Shown here piece by piece: positions 48,579-58,325 of a stretch of 64,000 nucleotides of DNA. The notes under the pieces are model-generated. The model saw only the letters and a program-made list of their open reading frames with translations, searched no databases and was not told the origin of the DNA. The translations under genes were made by a program, and so were the position numbers. Within the stretch, counting starts at the first letter, position 1, and every line of letters starts with the position of its first letter. Source of the stretch: Sphingobacterium sp. (lineage in GTDB: Bacteria > Bacteroidota > Bacteroidia > Sphingobacteriales > Sphingobacteriaceae); contig JAQZAZ010000001.1 of assembly GCA_029239355.1 (NCBI GenBank), forward strand, positions 124,001 to 188,000, in the 5' to 3' direction.

Positions 48579-49610
48579 CTATTTTTTTGCATCAAGATAA
48601 GGCTTATGATACTGTTCATTGAACCGTTTTTTGTCGTCACGATAGCTGCTGACAGCGCCTAATTTATGCATCATTTTGATGTAACACCAAGCTAGGTCGA
48701 TCTGATAAGGCTTGAAACCACTACGAGCACTTTTAGGGTAGAGGTGATGGTTGTTGTGCCATTCTCCGGCCACGATACCGGGCCAAAGTTGATTGATGGA
48801 TTTATCCTTTTCATTGAAATCGATGCCTTCCCGTTGTTTATCTTCACCTTTGGCATGGCCTTCATAATTAAATGTACGTACGCCTACGGCCCAGAACCCA
48901 GCTGCGCCAAATAAGCAACAAGCTAAGGCATGGCCTCCGATTAGAAAGAATACGGCATACCAAAATGACCAGTTTAATACCCAGGATAAGATTGCGTGGG
49001 TGGGATTAACATACGAACCCCATTTTTGGTATTGCGCATAACTATTGCCTTTAACGCCAGTATGCTTCATAAGTGACTTGACGCGGTTATAGGAGTTTTC
49101 AGTCAGGTCTTTGGCAATGGGTTGGTGGTTGACATCGGCCAAGAAGCAATATAGAAATCCAGCTTGCGCATTGTATGGATCTCCAGGTTGGTCTGATTTT
49201 GCATGATGTACGTGATGTGAAATAACATAGATCTCTTCGGGTATAACATTAATCGTTAAGTTTTGTGTAAAGAAACGCCAAAACGGATTACTGAATTTAA
49301 AGGCACCGTGCGTGGAAAACCGATGATGCCAGATGGTACCATGTGTACCCATAATGATCATACTGTAGATAAAAGCCGCCAGCACTGTCCACCAGCTGAG
49401 GTGAGCAAAGAGAAAAACAAAGAAAAATGGAATAAGGCAAGCTACTTTTAACCAGCTAAAAAAGGGAAGCCAGTTGCGTTGGTCTTTAAAGATATTCAAT
49501 CTTTTAAAAAATTCGCTAAATATTTGTTTTGGACTAGGTTTAATAAGGTCTCCGTTGTCGTCTTTCCATCCGTAGCTGGGAGTTTGGAGCACATGATCTA
49601 AAAAGGGCAT
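48579..49610 (-). CDS. Membrane fatty-acid (acyl-CoA-type) desaturase
   Basis: 343 residues with four membrane-spanning segments. Three histidine boxes are present: HGTIWHHRFSTHG, SHHVHHAKSD and EWHNNHHLYPKSARSG. These bind the di-iron centre that introduces a double bond (usually delta-9) into fatty acyl chains. FRVFFT-like aromatic stretches and GDPYNAQAGF match bacterial stearoyl-CoA-desaturase-like enzymes. It stands alone between a terminator and a divergent PIG-L gene and serves membrane fluidity. Confidence 0.92.
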   Translation of the reverse strand: MPFLDHVLQTPSYGWKDDNGDLIKPSPKQIFSEFFKRLNIFKDQRNWLPFFSWLKVACLIPFFFVFLFAHLSWWTVLAAFIYSMIIMGTHGTIWHHRFSTHGAFKFSNPFWRFFTQNLTINVIPEEIYVISHHVHHAKSDQPGDPYNAQAGFLYCFLADVNHQPIAKDLTENSYNRVKSLMKHTGVKGNSYAQYQKWGSYVNPTHAILSWVLNWSFWYAVFFLIGGHALACCLFGAAGFWAVGVRTFNYEGHAKGEDKQREGIDFNEKDKSINQLWPGIVAGEWHNNHHLYPKSARSGFKPYQIDLAWCYIKMMHKLGAVSSYRDDKKRFNEQYHKPYLDAKK

Positions 49611-49864
49611 TCTGTGGGTTGATTCTAATTGTTGATAAAGTGCTAAGCTACGGTATATATCGGTTAAAAAGTGTTAATTTCAAAAGTTTAACATATAGCG
49701 GCATGTATTTAACGCTACAGGCTGTACTGGTGCAATAAAATGAGAGCGAACCATGCGTTATGCTTACGGTGTGAATAATCGGAAAGAGAAAATAATAAAA
49801 TCTATGGAATTAGTAGTCTTTATAAAATTATTCCTATATTTGGCCATCGAGCTTAGTAGAATAG

Positions 49865-52318
49865 ATGGATATGGCATTAAGATTTCTCAAACAAAAAACC
49901 GGTCAACAATTCTTAAACGGAATTTCTTCGCAGAAGAGCTGTAATGATTTCATGCGCGAGCTAAGCAAGCTGAAGGTTTTTGATCGCGTTTTGTATGTAG
50001 GTGCCCATCCAGATGATGAGAATAATAAGTTGTTAACTTATTTTGCGCAGGAGCAACTTGTCGATGCGGCCTATTTATCCCTTACACGGGGGGAAGGGGG
50101 ACAGAATTTTATAGGTACAGAAAAGGAAAGCGAGCTTGGTATACTCCGTGTACAAGAATGCTTATCTGCGCGGGAGACGGAGGGAACAAGACAATTTTTT
50201 ACACGTGCCAAAGACTTTGGATTTGTAGAATCTGTAGACGAGACCTTGTGCCTATGGAATGAGCAAGCGGTACTTGCTGATATGGTTTGGACAATCCGAT
50301 ACTTTCGCCCAAACGTCATCATTACACGATTTTCGCCGAATATTGCGGATCACCACGGACATCACCAAAGCTCAGCAATTTTGACCGAAGTGGCCTATGA
50401 TCTTGCGGCGGATCCGCTGGCATATCCTGAACAATTAGAGGAACTGTCTGTGTGGAAGGCACAACATCTCCTATGGAATGTCTATCAGGAAAGTGGCGTG
50501 AAAGATATTGGCGGCAGAGTGACGCCATTACCTGGACACTTTTCGCTTGATATTCCTGTGTATAATCGCTATTCGGGTTTGCATTACGGAAAAATAGCTG
50601 CCGAAAGCCGCAATAACCATCGCTCCCAGGCGATGGCTAGTCTAATACAATATACACCCTCCGTTGAATATTTTGAATTATTGAAGGGAGAACCTATTGA
50701 TACAACAGTAACGAACTCTTTATTTAGCCCGACAGAAACTTCAGACCAGTATATCCCGGTCTTTAAGGAGCTGATTGACGGCTTGTTGGTGAAGCATTTT
50801 CAGGGAGATAACCTTGAATTTTCATTAGCAATAGCGACAATTTTGCTCTGGATGAAAACCGTACCAAAGAATAGTGTGATCTATGAAAAGCAGACTGATC
50901 TGGAGCTGCTTTTGCTTCGTTCACTCGGGGTATCTTTTGAAATCTATTCTACGAACGACAGGTGGGTACCGGGTACCAATGTAACCTTATCTTTGCAGGC
51001 GAATATACCACAGGACTCCGATTTGGTTTTGACCAGTGTGACAGTTCCCTTTTTTGAGATAGCATATTTTCAGCCTTATCGATTGTCGCAAACAGAGCGG
51101 GTTGAAATTGCTGGCCGTCTCAGTCAATCCATTGATCCCTCATTACCAGCTTGGTTAAAGGAGAAAGGGAGCCGGGGCCGATATTCTCCCCGGTCTTTCA
51201 GCGATATTGTACTTTCCCAACAGGATAATCCAATCGTAGCACAATTGCAGTTGCAGTTTGCAGGCCTATCCATAGCAATTCATGTACCTGTATTAAACAA
51301 TAATAAGCCAGTGATTATTTCTCCTGCATTTACTGGGGCTTTCGATACAGATATTATTGTTTTAGCGGATTTTACAAGTCGTTCTATTACGCTCGAATTG
51401 CAATCCAATGTGCCTACTGTAGAATCAATTTGCGTGAGGTTAACAGGGACGGAAGGACTGGAGTTGTTTCCAAAAGAACAGACGGTAGTCATTCAAGGCA
51501 ATGCTTCCGAAAAAATCCACTTCCAATTAACGTCACTTGAACATACTGAAAGGGTGCAACAGGTTGGTTTTGAGATTAAAACTGCTTATGGCGTTCATCA
51601 AAATAGCTTTAAATCGGTCAATTACCCCCATATTGAAGAGGTGGTATATTATCCTCCGGCTGTTTTACGGGTTTTAAATAGTTCGGTTGCAAACACAGCT
51701 AGTCGAATTGCTTATATCGCAGGTAAAAATGATGGACTTGTTGCAAGTCTGAATCAGCTCGTGAATCATTTGGAATTGATTTCTCCTGTTGAATTGAAAG
51801 ATAAGGACCTGTCAACTTTCGATGCTGTGGTTTTGGGTATCCGAATTTACAACACTGATCCAGACCTAGTGGCTTCTCATAGACAATTGCTTGAATACGT
51901 CGAAGCCGGGGGCGTCTTGATAAATCAATATAATACACCCTATGACCTATCTGTAGGGGAGGTCGGCATATGCCCTTTAACGATTTCGAGCGAACGGATT
52001 TGCGACGCCGAATCGAGCATTAGCTTCTTGGACCCAGCTCATCGGCTCTTGAATTATCCAAATAAAATTGTACAGCACGATTTTGCCAATTGGGTACAGG
52101 ATCGCGCATTATTTTTACCACAAGATTGGACGAGCGGATTTATGCCAATATTGCGCACTCAAAATTCCGATGGGAAAAACGTAGATGGATTATTGCTTGT
52201 CAATATGAAGGGAAGGGGGTACTACATCTATAGCAGTCTGTCCTTATTTAGACAGCTTCCTGCTGGTGTGGCTGGAGCATATAGGCTTTTTGCTAATATG
52301 TTGTCTATCGGTAGCTGA
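49865..52318 (+). CDS. Large PIG-L family deacetylase
   Basis: 817 residues. The N-terminal PIG-L domain (about 40-270) has the zinc-binding GAHPDDEN (His48, Asp50, Asp51), LSLTRGEGGQNFIG and a late HHGHHQSS. The family removes N-acetyl groups from amino sugars; these long Bacteroidota members have an additional 550-residue part with beta domains (VPFFEIAYFQPY, YYPPAVLR) and a C-terminal glutamine-amidotransferase-like region (VVLGIRIYNTDPDL). Homologues usually start with a signal peptide. Here the ATG directly follows an in-frame stop and the first 20 residues are not signal-like, whereas an overlapping frame just upstream (from ATG 49804) reads a signal-like VVFIKLFLYLAI. A frameshift at the 5' end is therefore possible. 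Confidence 0.85.
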   Translation: MDMALRFLKQKTGQQFLNGISSQKSCNDFMRELSKLKVFDRVLYVGAHPDDENNKLLTYFAQEQLVDAAYLSLTRGEGGQNFIGTEKESELGILRVQECLSARETEGTRQFFTRAKDFGFVESVDETLCLWNEQAVLADMVWTIRYFRPNVIITRFSPNIADHHGHHQSSAILTEVAYDLAADPLAYPEQLEELSVWKAQHLLWNVYQESGVKDIGGRVTPLPGHFSLDIPVYNRYSGLHYGKIAAESRNNHRSQAMASLIQYTPSVEYFELLKGEPIDTTVTNSLFSPTETSDQYIPVFKELIDGLLVKHFQGDNLEFSLAIATILLWMKTVPKNSVIYEKQTDLELLLLRSLGVSFEIYSTNDRWVPGTNVTLSLQANIPQDSDLVLTSVTVPFFEIAYFQPYRLSQTERVEIAGRLSQSIDPSLPAWLKEKGSRGRYSPRSFSDIVLSQQDNPIVAQLQLQFAGLSIAIHVPVLNNNKPVIISPAFTGAFDTDIIVLADFTSRSITLELQSNVPTVESICVRLTGTEGLELFPKEQTVVIQGNASEKIHFQLTSLEHTERVQQVGFEIKTAYGVHQNSFKSVNYPHIEEVVYYPPAVLRVLNSSVANTASRIAYIAGKNDGLVASLNQLVNHLELISPVELKDKDLSTFDAVVLGIRIYNTDPDLVASHRQLLEYVEAGGVLINQYNTPYDLSVGEVGICPLTISSERICDAESSISFLDPAHRLLNYPNKIVQHDFANWVQDRALFLPQDWTSGFMPILRTQNSDGKNVDGLLLVNMKGRGYYIYSSLSLFRQLPAGVAGAYRLFANMLSIGS

Positions 52319-52442
52319 TTAGATCCATGAAATAAAACCTTATGGTAATATAAAAAGGAGCCTATATTTGCTACAATGTGCAGAAAAGCTCTAAGCTCTT
52401 CTAAGATATAACAAAATTAGACTCCGTGTTTACCAACGTTTG

Positions 52443-53210
52443 TTATTGGACCGAAATAGTACCTAAATCTTCAACGCTTCCTTTTACCACTTGAACATCT
52501 TCAATGGTTTTGTCTACATATCCTGCTACGGTCGGTTGAATAACAATTTTGTAAGTACCTTCTGACATACCCGGGAAATAGAATTTTCCTACCGAATTTG
52601 CCAAAGTTCCAACAGTATCGACTCCGTTTATGGCGAAAACATGCGCCAGTGAAGCAGCAGGATTAACAGTACCTGTAATCGCTCCAGAAGTTGCTACTGG
52701 AATTGCGCGGATGACAGGTTTAAGCAAGTATTGGCCATTGCCCGTCTGTACGATTGACTTCGACGCATCAAAATCAAGTAAAAGGGTATAGGCGACATTT
52801 GGAATCAATTCGTCTTGCACTTTTATCTTAACACCTGAAGATTGTCCACTAGGAGTTTTTAGCGGATGACGAACTCCATCAACCCAAATTTCATTTCCCT
52901 CATCTTCAAGTTTTAATCTTATTTCCTGAATCATACCTGATGGAACGTCATCTCCTGCAATCACCGTGTCTTTCCCCATTGTATATTCAAGAATGTTAAA
53001 TGGATTGCCGTCGACCTCAAGACTTTCGCTACCTGAACTTGTACGGATCTCGATTTCATCAATATTCAGATGAATTGCATCATAATAACCAGGAGCATCA
53101 GTTATTTTAATGGTAACAGGGGTTGTTTGTGTAGATTGGTTATCATCCTTACTACAACTGCCTAACAACGCTGCGGCTGTCAATGCAGTAAAAATTAAAT
53201 TTATTTTCAT
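52443..53210 (-). CDS. DUF4382 lipoprotein
   Basis: 255 residues from ATG 53210 (MKINLIFTALTAAALLGSCS) with lipobox LLGSC. The first domain, starting TPVTIKITDAPGYYDAIHLNIDEIEI, matches DUF4382. A C-terminal carboxypeptidase-regulatory-like beta-sandwich (SGAITGTVNPAASLAHVFAI) follows. Such lipoproteins are found at the outer membrane of Bacteroidota; the function is unknown. It converges on the PIG-L gene. Confidence 0.88.
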   Translation of the reverse strand: MKINLIFTALTAAALLGSCSKDDNQSTQTTPVTIKITDAPGYYDAIHLNIDEIEIRTSSGSESLEVDGNPFNILEYTMGKDTVIAGDDVPSGMIQEIRLKLEDEGNEIWVDGVRHPLKTPSGQSSGVKIKVQDELIPNVAYTLLLDFDASKSIVQTGNGQYLLKPVIRAIPVATSGAITGTVNPAASLAHVFAINGVDTVGTLANSVGKFYFPGMSEGTYKIVIQPTVAGYVDKTIEDVQVVKGSVEDLGTISVQ

Positions 53211-53612
53211 AGTTAGTACCTTATAACGAACGCTTACACAAATGCTGTGCCATGTTGATTGTATCTGTAATGTTACAGTGTTTTTGGTAAATGTTATTTT
53301 GACTATCAAATGTAATTTAAAACTATTTAAATACGCTAGGGGCCATTTTTAGGATCATATACTAGAGATTGTGGTCAATTTGAAAAAAATATGGTCTAAT
53401 GCTTATTAGGCCAATGTAGTATAACGCTTGGTTCAATTGTTATCGAGCGGCCAGGTATAGTGATATATGGGGAAAGGAAGAATAGCTGCGATTATGATAC
53501 TTTAGCACGATGAGCATAGGTCTTATTTTTAAAATATGTTTTGTTTATTTAAACCTTTTTAGCTGCAGCGTTGTGTTATGATTGACATTATTTATTATAA
53601 ACAAATAGTGCT
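53211..53612. promoter_or_regulatory. Intergenic region between divergent DUF4382 and ligD genes
   Basis: This 402-bp AT-rich gap has no recognisable gene. It must hold the promoters of both divergent genes, but no clear TTTG/TAnnTTTG pair stands out. Confidence 0.35.
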
Positions 53613-56321
53613 ATGGGATTAACAAAATATAAAGAAAAACGGGCTGCTGAAAAAACACCTGAACCTTTCGGTGGTAAGCCGAGCGGAAAAGAACTGAGAT
53701 TTGTTGTTCAGAAACATGATGCTTCTCATTTGCATTATGACTTCCGCCTTGAAATGGATGGCGTGCTGAAAAGCTGGGCTGTACCAAAGGGGCCTTCTAT
53801 GGATCCGAATGTTAAGCGTCTCGCTATGATGGTGGAAGATCATCCATATGATTATCGAAATTTCGAGGGAATTATACCTCAAGGTCAGTATGGAGGAGGG
53901 ACAGTGATCGTTTGGGACGAAGGAACTTATGAGCCCGTAGAAGGGGCGAAGGATGATATTGCTGCAATGGACAAAAATCTCAGACACCAGCTCTACTCTG
54001 GGAAGCTCAAATTCAAACTGAATGGAGAGAAGCTGAAAGGAGAATTTGCGCTGGTGAAAGCCTATGGAAGGGGAGACAATGGCTGGTTGCTGATGAAACT
54101 TGAGGATAAATATGCCAGCGATAAGGACATCACAAAAAAGGATAAATCCGTTATCTCCGGTAAGACCATCGCACAGATGGAAAAATCACCCGACAAGGTA
54201 TATGGGGAAAACATAATAAAAAAAGATAGTACGTTAAAAGACCAACACAGTGCAACGAAAAAAGCCGCCGAAATCATCGGCGACCAGCTTAAAAAGCAGT
54301 CTGAAAAAAAATCGGAGACTGCGAGGGGAGCAGGTAAACTGTTGAAGAAATTATCAAACGAAACTTTTTATACACATATTGAGCCTATGTTGGCCACATT
54401 GGTGGACCAGCCGTTTGATAATGCAGATTGGGTTTATGAGGTGAAATGGGACGGTTATCGGGCCATCGCATTTATGAACAAAGGGCAGGTGGAATTGAAG
54501 TCTCGAAATGACAAGAGTTTCAATGAAAAATTTTACCCCATATATGATAAACTCAAGGAAATAAAACTCAATGCGGTTATAGATGGAGAAGTGGTTGTGT
54601 TGACTAAAAGTGGTATAGCAAATTTTGGCGCCCTTCAGAATTGGCGCAGTGAAGCGGATGGCGATCTCGTCTATTATGTATTTGATATTTTGTGGTATGA
54701 AGGTAAAGACTTAAAGGAACTGTCACTTCTTGAAAGAAAAGCGATCTTAAAAGAGATTCTTCCGCAAAATGAACAAATACTTTTTAGTGAGCATTTTAAT
54801 ACTTCTGGAATTGATTTTCTGAAAGAAGCAAAAAAAATGGGCTTAGAAGGAATTATGGCGAAGCGAAAAGATAGTATCTATCACGTCAATAACCGTTCCC
54901 ATGACTGGTTGAAAGTCAAGGCCAATAAGCGCCAGGAAGTTGTTATTGGAGGTTATACCCTAAACGATGATTCTAGTAAGGTATTCAGTAGTCTGCTAGT
55001 AGGTGTATATAAAGGTAAAAAACTCATTTATACGGGTAAGGTGGGGACTGGCTATAATGCCAAGTTGCAAAAGGAATTGATGGTACTATTTAAGCCATTG
55101 ATAACAGAAAAGACACCTTTTTCGGATGAACCTGACGTGAACAAACCTTCACGCTTCCGCCCCAATCCACCACATGCTTCAGTGACTTGGCTGCGTCCCG
55201 AATTGATCTGTGAGGTCAGTTTTACGGAAATGACGAATGATGGTGTTATGCGGCACCCTTCATTTGATGGTATGCGGGAAGATAAGGATCCAAAGAAAGT
55301 GACGCTTGAACAGGAAGAGCCTACACAACAAGTCGTTGCAGATAAAATGAATGTTCCGATTAAATCACGATCTGCTGTAGAACGCAGGACGCTGTTAAAC
55401 CCAACAGAGAAAAATCAAGTGAAAAAGATCAATAAGCAGGAACTTAAATTTACTAATCTTAATAAGATTTTTTGGCCTAAAGAGAAGATTACCAAACGCG
55501 ATCTTATCAATTATTACTATCAAGCTGCACCTTTTATATTACCATACCTGAAAGGTAGGCCGCAAAGTATGAATCGATTCCCTAATGGTATCAATGGGGA
55601 GGGATTCTATTTTAAGGATGTTACGGATACCGCGCCGGATTGGGCTGAACTTTATTTATACCAAAGTGAAGCGGATAATCGGGATAGACATTATCTCGTC
55701 GGGAAGGATGAAGCAACTTTATTATACATGGCCAACCTCGGTTGTATAGAAATGAATCCTTGGAATAGTACAGTCAAAAAGCCTGATTATCCAACCTACT
55801 GTATCATTGACCTGGATCCGGATAAAAACTCTTTCGATCAGGTGATTGAAGCAGCACAGGTAACTAAACAAATTCTGGATAACATGGGAGTTCCTAGTTA
55901 TTGCAAAACAAGTGGTTCTACAGGGCTCCATATTTATATTCCTTTGGGAAACAAATATACCTACGATCAGGCTAAAGAGTTTGCACGTATCATCGTGACT
56001 TTGGTGCATGCTGAAATACCAGCTTATACTAGTCTCGAACGTACTGTACGTGACCGCAAAGGAAAGATGTACTTGGATTTTCTTCAAAACAGACCTCACG
56101 CGACCATTGCATCGGTCTATTCAGTCCGGCCCAAACCAGGAGCTACGGTGTCCACGCCGCTCCACTGGGACGAGGTAAAGAAAGGGCTGAAGATGACCGA
56201 TTTTACTATTTTTAATGCGATTGAACGGATAAATACTGTGGGTGATATTTTTAAACCTGTATTGGGCAAAGGGATTGACTTAAAAAAAATAGTCAATGCA
56301 CATGCTATAAATCGGGAATAA
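53613..56321 (+). CDS. ligD: Non-homologous end-joining DNA ligase LigD
   Basis: 902 residues with three modules. The 3'-phosphoesterase (about 25-190) contains HDASHLHYDFRLEMDG and GPSMDPNVKRLAMMVEDHP. The ATP-dependent ligase (about 260-560) has adenylated Lys278 in EVKWDGYRAI and motif-like VIDGEVVVL and GLEGIMAKRKDS. The primase-polymerase (about 610-890) has metal-binding Asp733 and Asp735 (IIDLDPDK) and SGSTGLHIYIPLG. It repairs double-strand breaks with Ku, which is not within this window. The order phosphoesterase-ligase-polymerase is one of the known LigD orders. Confidence 0.96.
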   Translation: MGLTKYKEKRAAEKTPEPFGGKPSGKELRFVVQKHDASHLHYDFRLEMDGVLKSWAVPKGPSMDPNVKRLAMMVEDHPYDYRNFEGIIPQGQYGGGTVIVWDEGTYEPVEGAKDDIAAMDKNLRHQLYSGKLKFKLNGEKLKGEFALVKAYGRGDNGWLLMKLEDKYASDKDITKKDKSVISGKTIAQMEKSPDKVYGENIIKKDSTLKDQHSATKKAAEIIGDQLKKQSEKKSETARGAGKLLKKLSNETFYTHIEPMLATLVDQPFDNADWVYEVKWDGYRAIAFMNKGQVELKSRNDKSFNEKFYPIYDKLKEIKLNAVIDGEVVVLTKSGIANFGALQNWRSEADGDLVYYVFDILWYEGKDLKELSLLERKAILKEILPQNEQILFSEHFNTSGIDFLKEAKKMGLEGIMAKRKDSIYHVNNRSHDWLKVKANKRQEVVIGGYTLNDDSSKVFSSLLVGVYKGKKLIYTGKVGTGYNAKLQKELMVLFKPLITEKTPFSDEPDVNKPSRFRPNPPHASVTWLRPELICEVSFTEMTNDGVMRHPSFDGMREDKDPKKVTLEQEEPTQQVVADKMNVPIKSRSAVERRTLLNPTEKNQVKKINKQELKFTNLNKIFWPKEKITKRDLINYYYQAAPFILPYLKGRPQSMNRFPNGINGEGFYFKDVTDTAPDWAELYLYQSEADNRDRHYLVGKDEATLLYMANLGCIEMNPWNSTVKKPDYPTYCIIDLDPDKNSFDQVIEAAQVTKQILDNMGVPSYCKTSGSTGLHIYIPLGNKYTYDQAKEFARIIVTLVHAEIPAYTSLERTVRDRKGKMYLDFLQNRPHATIASVYSVRPKPGATVSTPLHWDEVKKGLKMTDFTIFNAIERINTVGDIFKPVLGKGIDLKKIVNAHAINRE

Positions 56322-56424
56322 GGGGGAATGAAAGAATAGTAACTTATTGATTTTAGAACATCCTTGAATATAATGACATTTCATAGGGAACAGATATAAA
56401 ATGCCGTTAGATAAATATCGCAAT

Positions 56425-56472
56425 TTGGACAGTGGTGGTAAATCAAATCGATGATTTACCACCACTGTCCAA
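56425..56472. repeat. Long perfect inverted repeat (20-bp stem)
   Basis: Positions 56425-56444 and 56453-56472 are exact reverse complements around an 8-nt loop (AAATCGAT); the core is GGACAGTGGTGGTAAATC. It lies between the convergent ligD and DJ-1 genes. There is no U tract on either side, so it is not a typical intrinsic terminator, although it may stop or stabilise both transcripts. It could also be a repetitive palindromic element. Confidence 0.8.
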
Positions 56473-56502
56473 TGTTTTAATAGTTTTGATGTTATTGCAG
56501 TT

Positions 56503-57198
56503 TTATTGCTTCAGAAGGGTCAATAGTTCTTTTGCAGTCTCTTCTGATGAACCAGGATTTTGGCCAGTGATCAGCTTACCATCTTTGACCACATGACTGC
56601 TCCAATCATCACCTTTACTATACTGTCCGCCAAGATTGATCAGTTCATCTTCAACTAGGAAAGGGACAACATCTGTCAACTGTACAGCGTCCTCTTCGGA
56701 ATTAGAAAAGCCGGTAACTTTTTTGCCTTGAACCAGTGGGCGGCCGTCAGGATTCTTTACAAATCGAAATACTCCAGGAGCGTGACATACGGCAGCTACA
56801 GGTTTATTGTGTTTCCAGAATGTCTCAATTAAAGAAATCGAAGTTTTGTCATTTGCAAGATCCCAGAGTGGGCCGTGGCCGCCTGGAAAGAAAATTGCGT
56901 CGTAATCTTGTTCATTAACTTCCGATAAAACGACACTGTTGGCCAATTTGTTCTGAAGTTCGTTATCTGCATCGAAGCGCTTTGTTGCTGCTGTCTGGAA
57001 ATCAGGAAGTGCGCTTTTTGGATCTATTGGTGGTTGCCCCCCTTTTGGCGAGGCGATCGTGATGTCGATGCCTGCATCGGCCATAACATAATAGGGTGCT
57101 GCAAACTCTTCTATCCAAAACCCTGTTTTATTTCCTGTATCTCCCAATTGGTCGTGTGAGGTCAGCACGACCAATACCTTTAAGTTCTCTTTTTTCAT
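56503..57198 (-). CDS. DJ-1/PfpI superfamily protein (Hsp31-like glyoxalase/chaperone type)
   Basis: 231 residues from ATG 57198 (MKKENLKVLVVLTSHDQLGD). The nucleophile elbow is AVCHAPGVF, with FFPGGHGPLWDLAND before it and ASPKGGQPPIDPKSALPDF early in the chain, as in Hsp31-like members. Family members act as glutathione-independent glyoxalases, deglycases or holding chaperones in the cytoplasm. The upstream gap carries two Crp-type palindromes, and a Crp/Fnr regulator gene lies immediately beyond, pointing to regulation by it. Confidence 0.9.
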   Translation of the reverse strand: MKKENLKVLVVLTSHDQLGDTGNKTGFWIEEFAAPYYVMADAGIDITIASPKGGQPPIDPKSALPDFQTAATKRFDADNELQNKLANSVVLSEVNEQDYDAIFFPGGHGPLWDLANDKTSISLIETFWKHNKPVAAVCHAPGVFRFVKNPDGRPLVQGKKVTGFSNSEEDAVQLTDVVPFLVEDELINLGGQYSKGDDWSSHVVKDGKLITGQNPGSSEETAKELLTLLKQ

Positions 57199-57261
57199 TT
57201 TTAAGAATATTTTATTGTCTAAACGATAACACAAAGTAGGATATAAATTGTCAGATCCTTA

Positions 57262-57277
57262 TGTGATATACATCACA
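57262..57277. promoter_or_regulatory. Crp/Fnr-type operator 1
   Basis: TGTGATATACATCACA is a perfect TGTGA-N6-TCACA palindrome. It lies 64 bp upstream of the DJ-1 start codon, a position suited to activation. A T-A-C-TTTG stretch between site and gene could be the -7 element. Confidence 0.65.
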
Positions 57278-57299
57278 TTTTAGGGAATGGTTTTGCTTT

Positions 57300-57315
57300 T
57301 TTGATCTACATCACA
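57300..57315. promoter_or_regulatory. Crp/Fnr-type operator 2
   Basis: TTTGATCTACATCACA differs from operator 1 at two positions and lies exactly 38 bp further upstream of the DJ-1 gene. It ends one base before the stop codon of the regulator gene. Confidence 0.5.
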
Positions 57316-57891
57316 TTATTTAGCTTGGTAGAGCCTGCTGAGCGTCTCACGGGAAACTCCAAGATAAGCTGCAATTAACTGTTTGGGGACAAGATTATAG
57401 AGTTCGGGATATTGCAGCATTAGTTCCTCATAACGGCTGCGGGCATCATTGTTTAGCAAGGACAAAATTCTCTTTTGCAATCCTATATAACCTTTATTGG
57501 ATCGCCATCTTAAAAATGTTTCCACCTCATGGATTTCTTTGCATACATGTTCACGGTCCTCTCCCGACAAACAAAGTGTGCCTGCATCGCTTACACAATC
57601 CAGGTTGACTGTTGCTCTTGTATTGTTGTGCAAAGCATTGTAATCAGATGCCCACCATGTCTGCGTAGCGAATTGTAGGATATGCATCTTTTGTTCATCA
57701 TTGACTACATAAGTTTTCAGGCAGCCATTTAGGACAAAATATTCGCATTCTACTGTATCGCCAATGTTAATTATCGACTGTTTCCTTTTAAATGATACTG
57801 GTTTGAAAAAGGAAAAGAAATAGTCGAACTGTTCGTCATTTAATAGGACGGTCTTGTTGATATGTTGCCTGAGAATTTCGCGATCGGTCAT
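57316..57891 (-). CDS. Crp/Fnr family transcriptional regulator
   Basis: 191 residues. The N-terminal cyclic-nucleotide-binding-like barrel (KRKQSIINIGDTVECEYFVL, LNGCLKTYVVNDEQKMHILQ) is followed by a dimer helix and a winged helix-turn-helix at the end (QLIAAYLGVSRETLSRLYQ). It is the short Bacteroidota type without obvious cAMP-contact residues, so the signal is uncertain. It is 117 bp upstream of the DJ-1 gene on the same strand, with two matching operators between them. Confidence 0.92.
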   Translation of the reverse strand: MTDREILRQHINKTVLLNDEQFDYFFSFFKPVSFKRKQSIINIGDTVECEYFVLNGCLKTYVVNDEQKMHILQFATQTWWASDYNALHNNTRATVNLDCVSDAGTLCLSGEDREHVCKEIHEVETFLRWRSNKGYIGLQKRILSLLNNDARSRYEELMLQYPELYNLVPKQLIAAYLGVSRETLSRLYQAK

Positions 57892-58280
57892 AGCTTACAA
57901 TTATTGAATGACTAAAATTAAACAAAATCTGGTAATCACAACTGGGTGTCTATACTTTTGTGCGTATCTACATATTTTGGTAATTCAACAGGTGAAAAGA
58001 TGTTAGTTATATGTCTTATCACCAAGTTAATACCATTTCTAAACTAAAAATGAAATAACAATATTTCTATAGTGTACTAACAGGGAGTTAGTAGGGAATT
58101 ACCCCTGTTATATCCCTGTAATTACGATGTTACTAGTTAATCAATTACCAGCTTGTGCAGGAGAGAACGAAGACTAAGTATTCGTCTAAAATAAGATGTT
58201 TAACCGGTTTAGCTGGGATTGAAAATCTGATTTTTTTACTTTTTATTTTGTTTATACAAAGTTTTTTTCTACTTTAGTGT

Positions 58281-58300
58281 TGCCCATCACGGGCACTTTT
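58281..58300 (+). terminator. Weak terminator-like hairpin
   Basis: TGCCC (58281-58285) pairs with GGGCA (58291-58295), followed by CTTTT. Confidence 0.4.
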
Positions 58301-58325
58301 CATAAAATAGGTTAATAATATGGCT

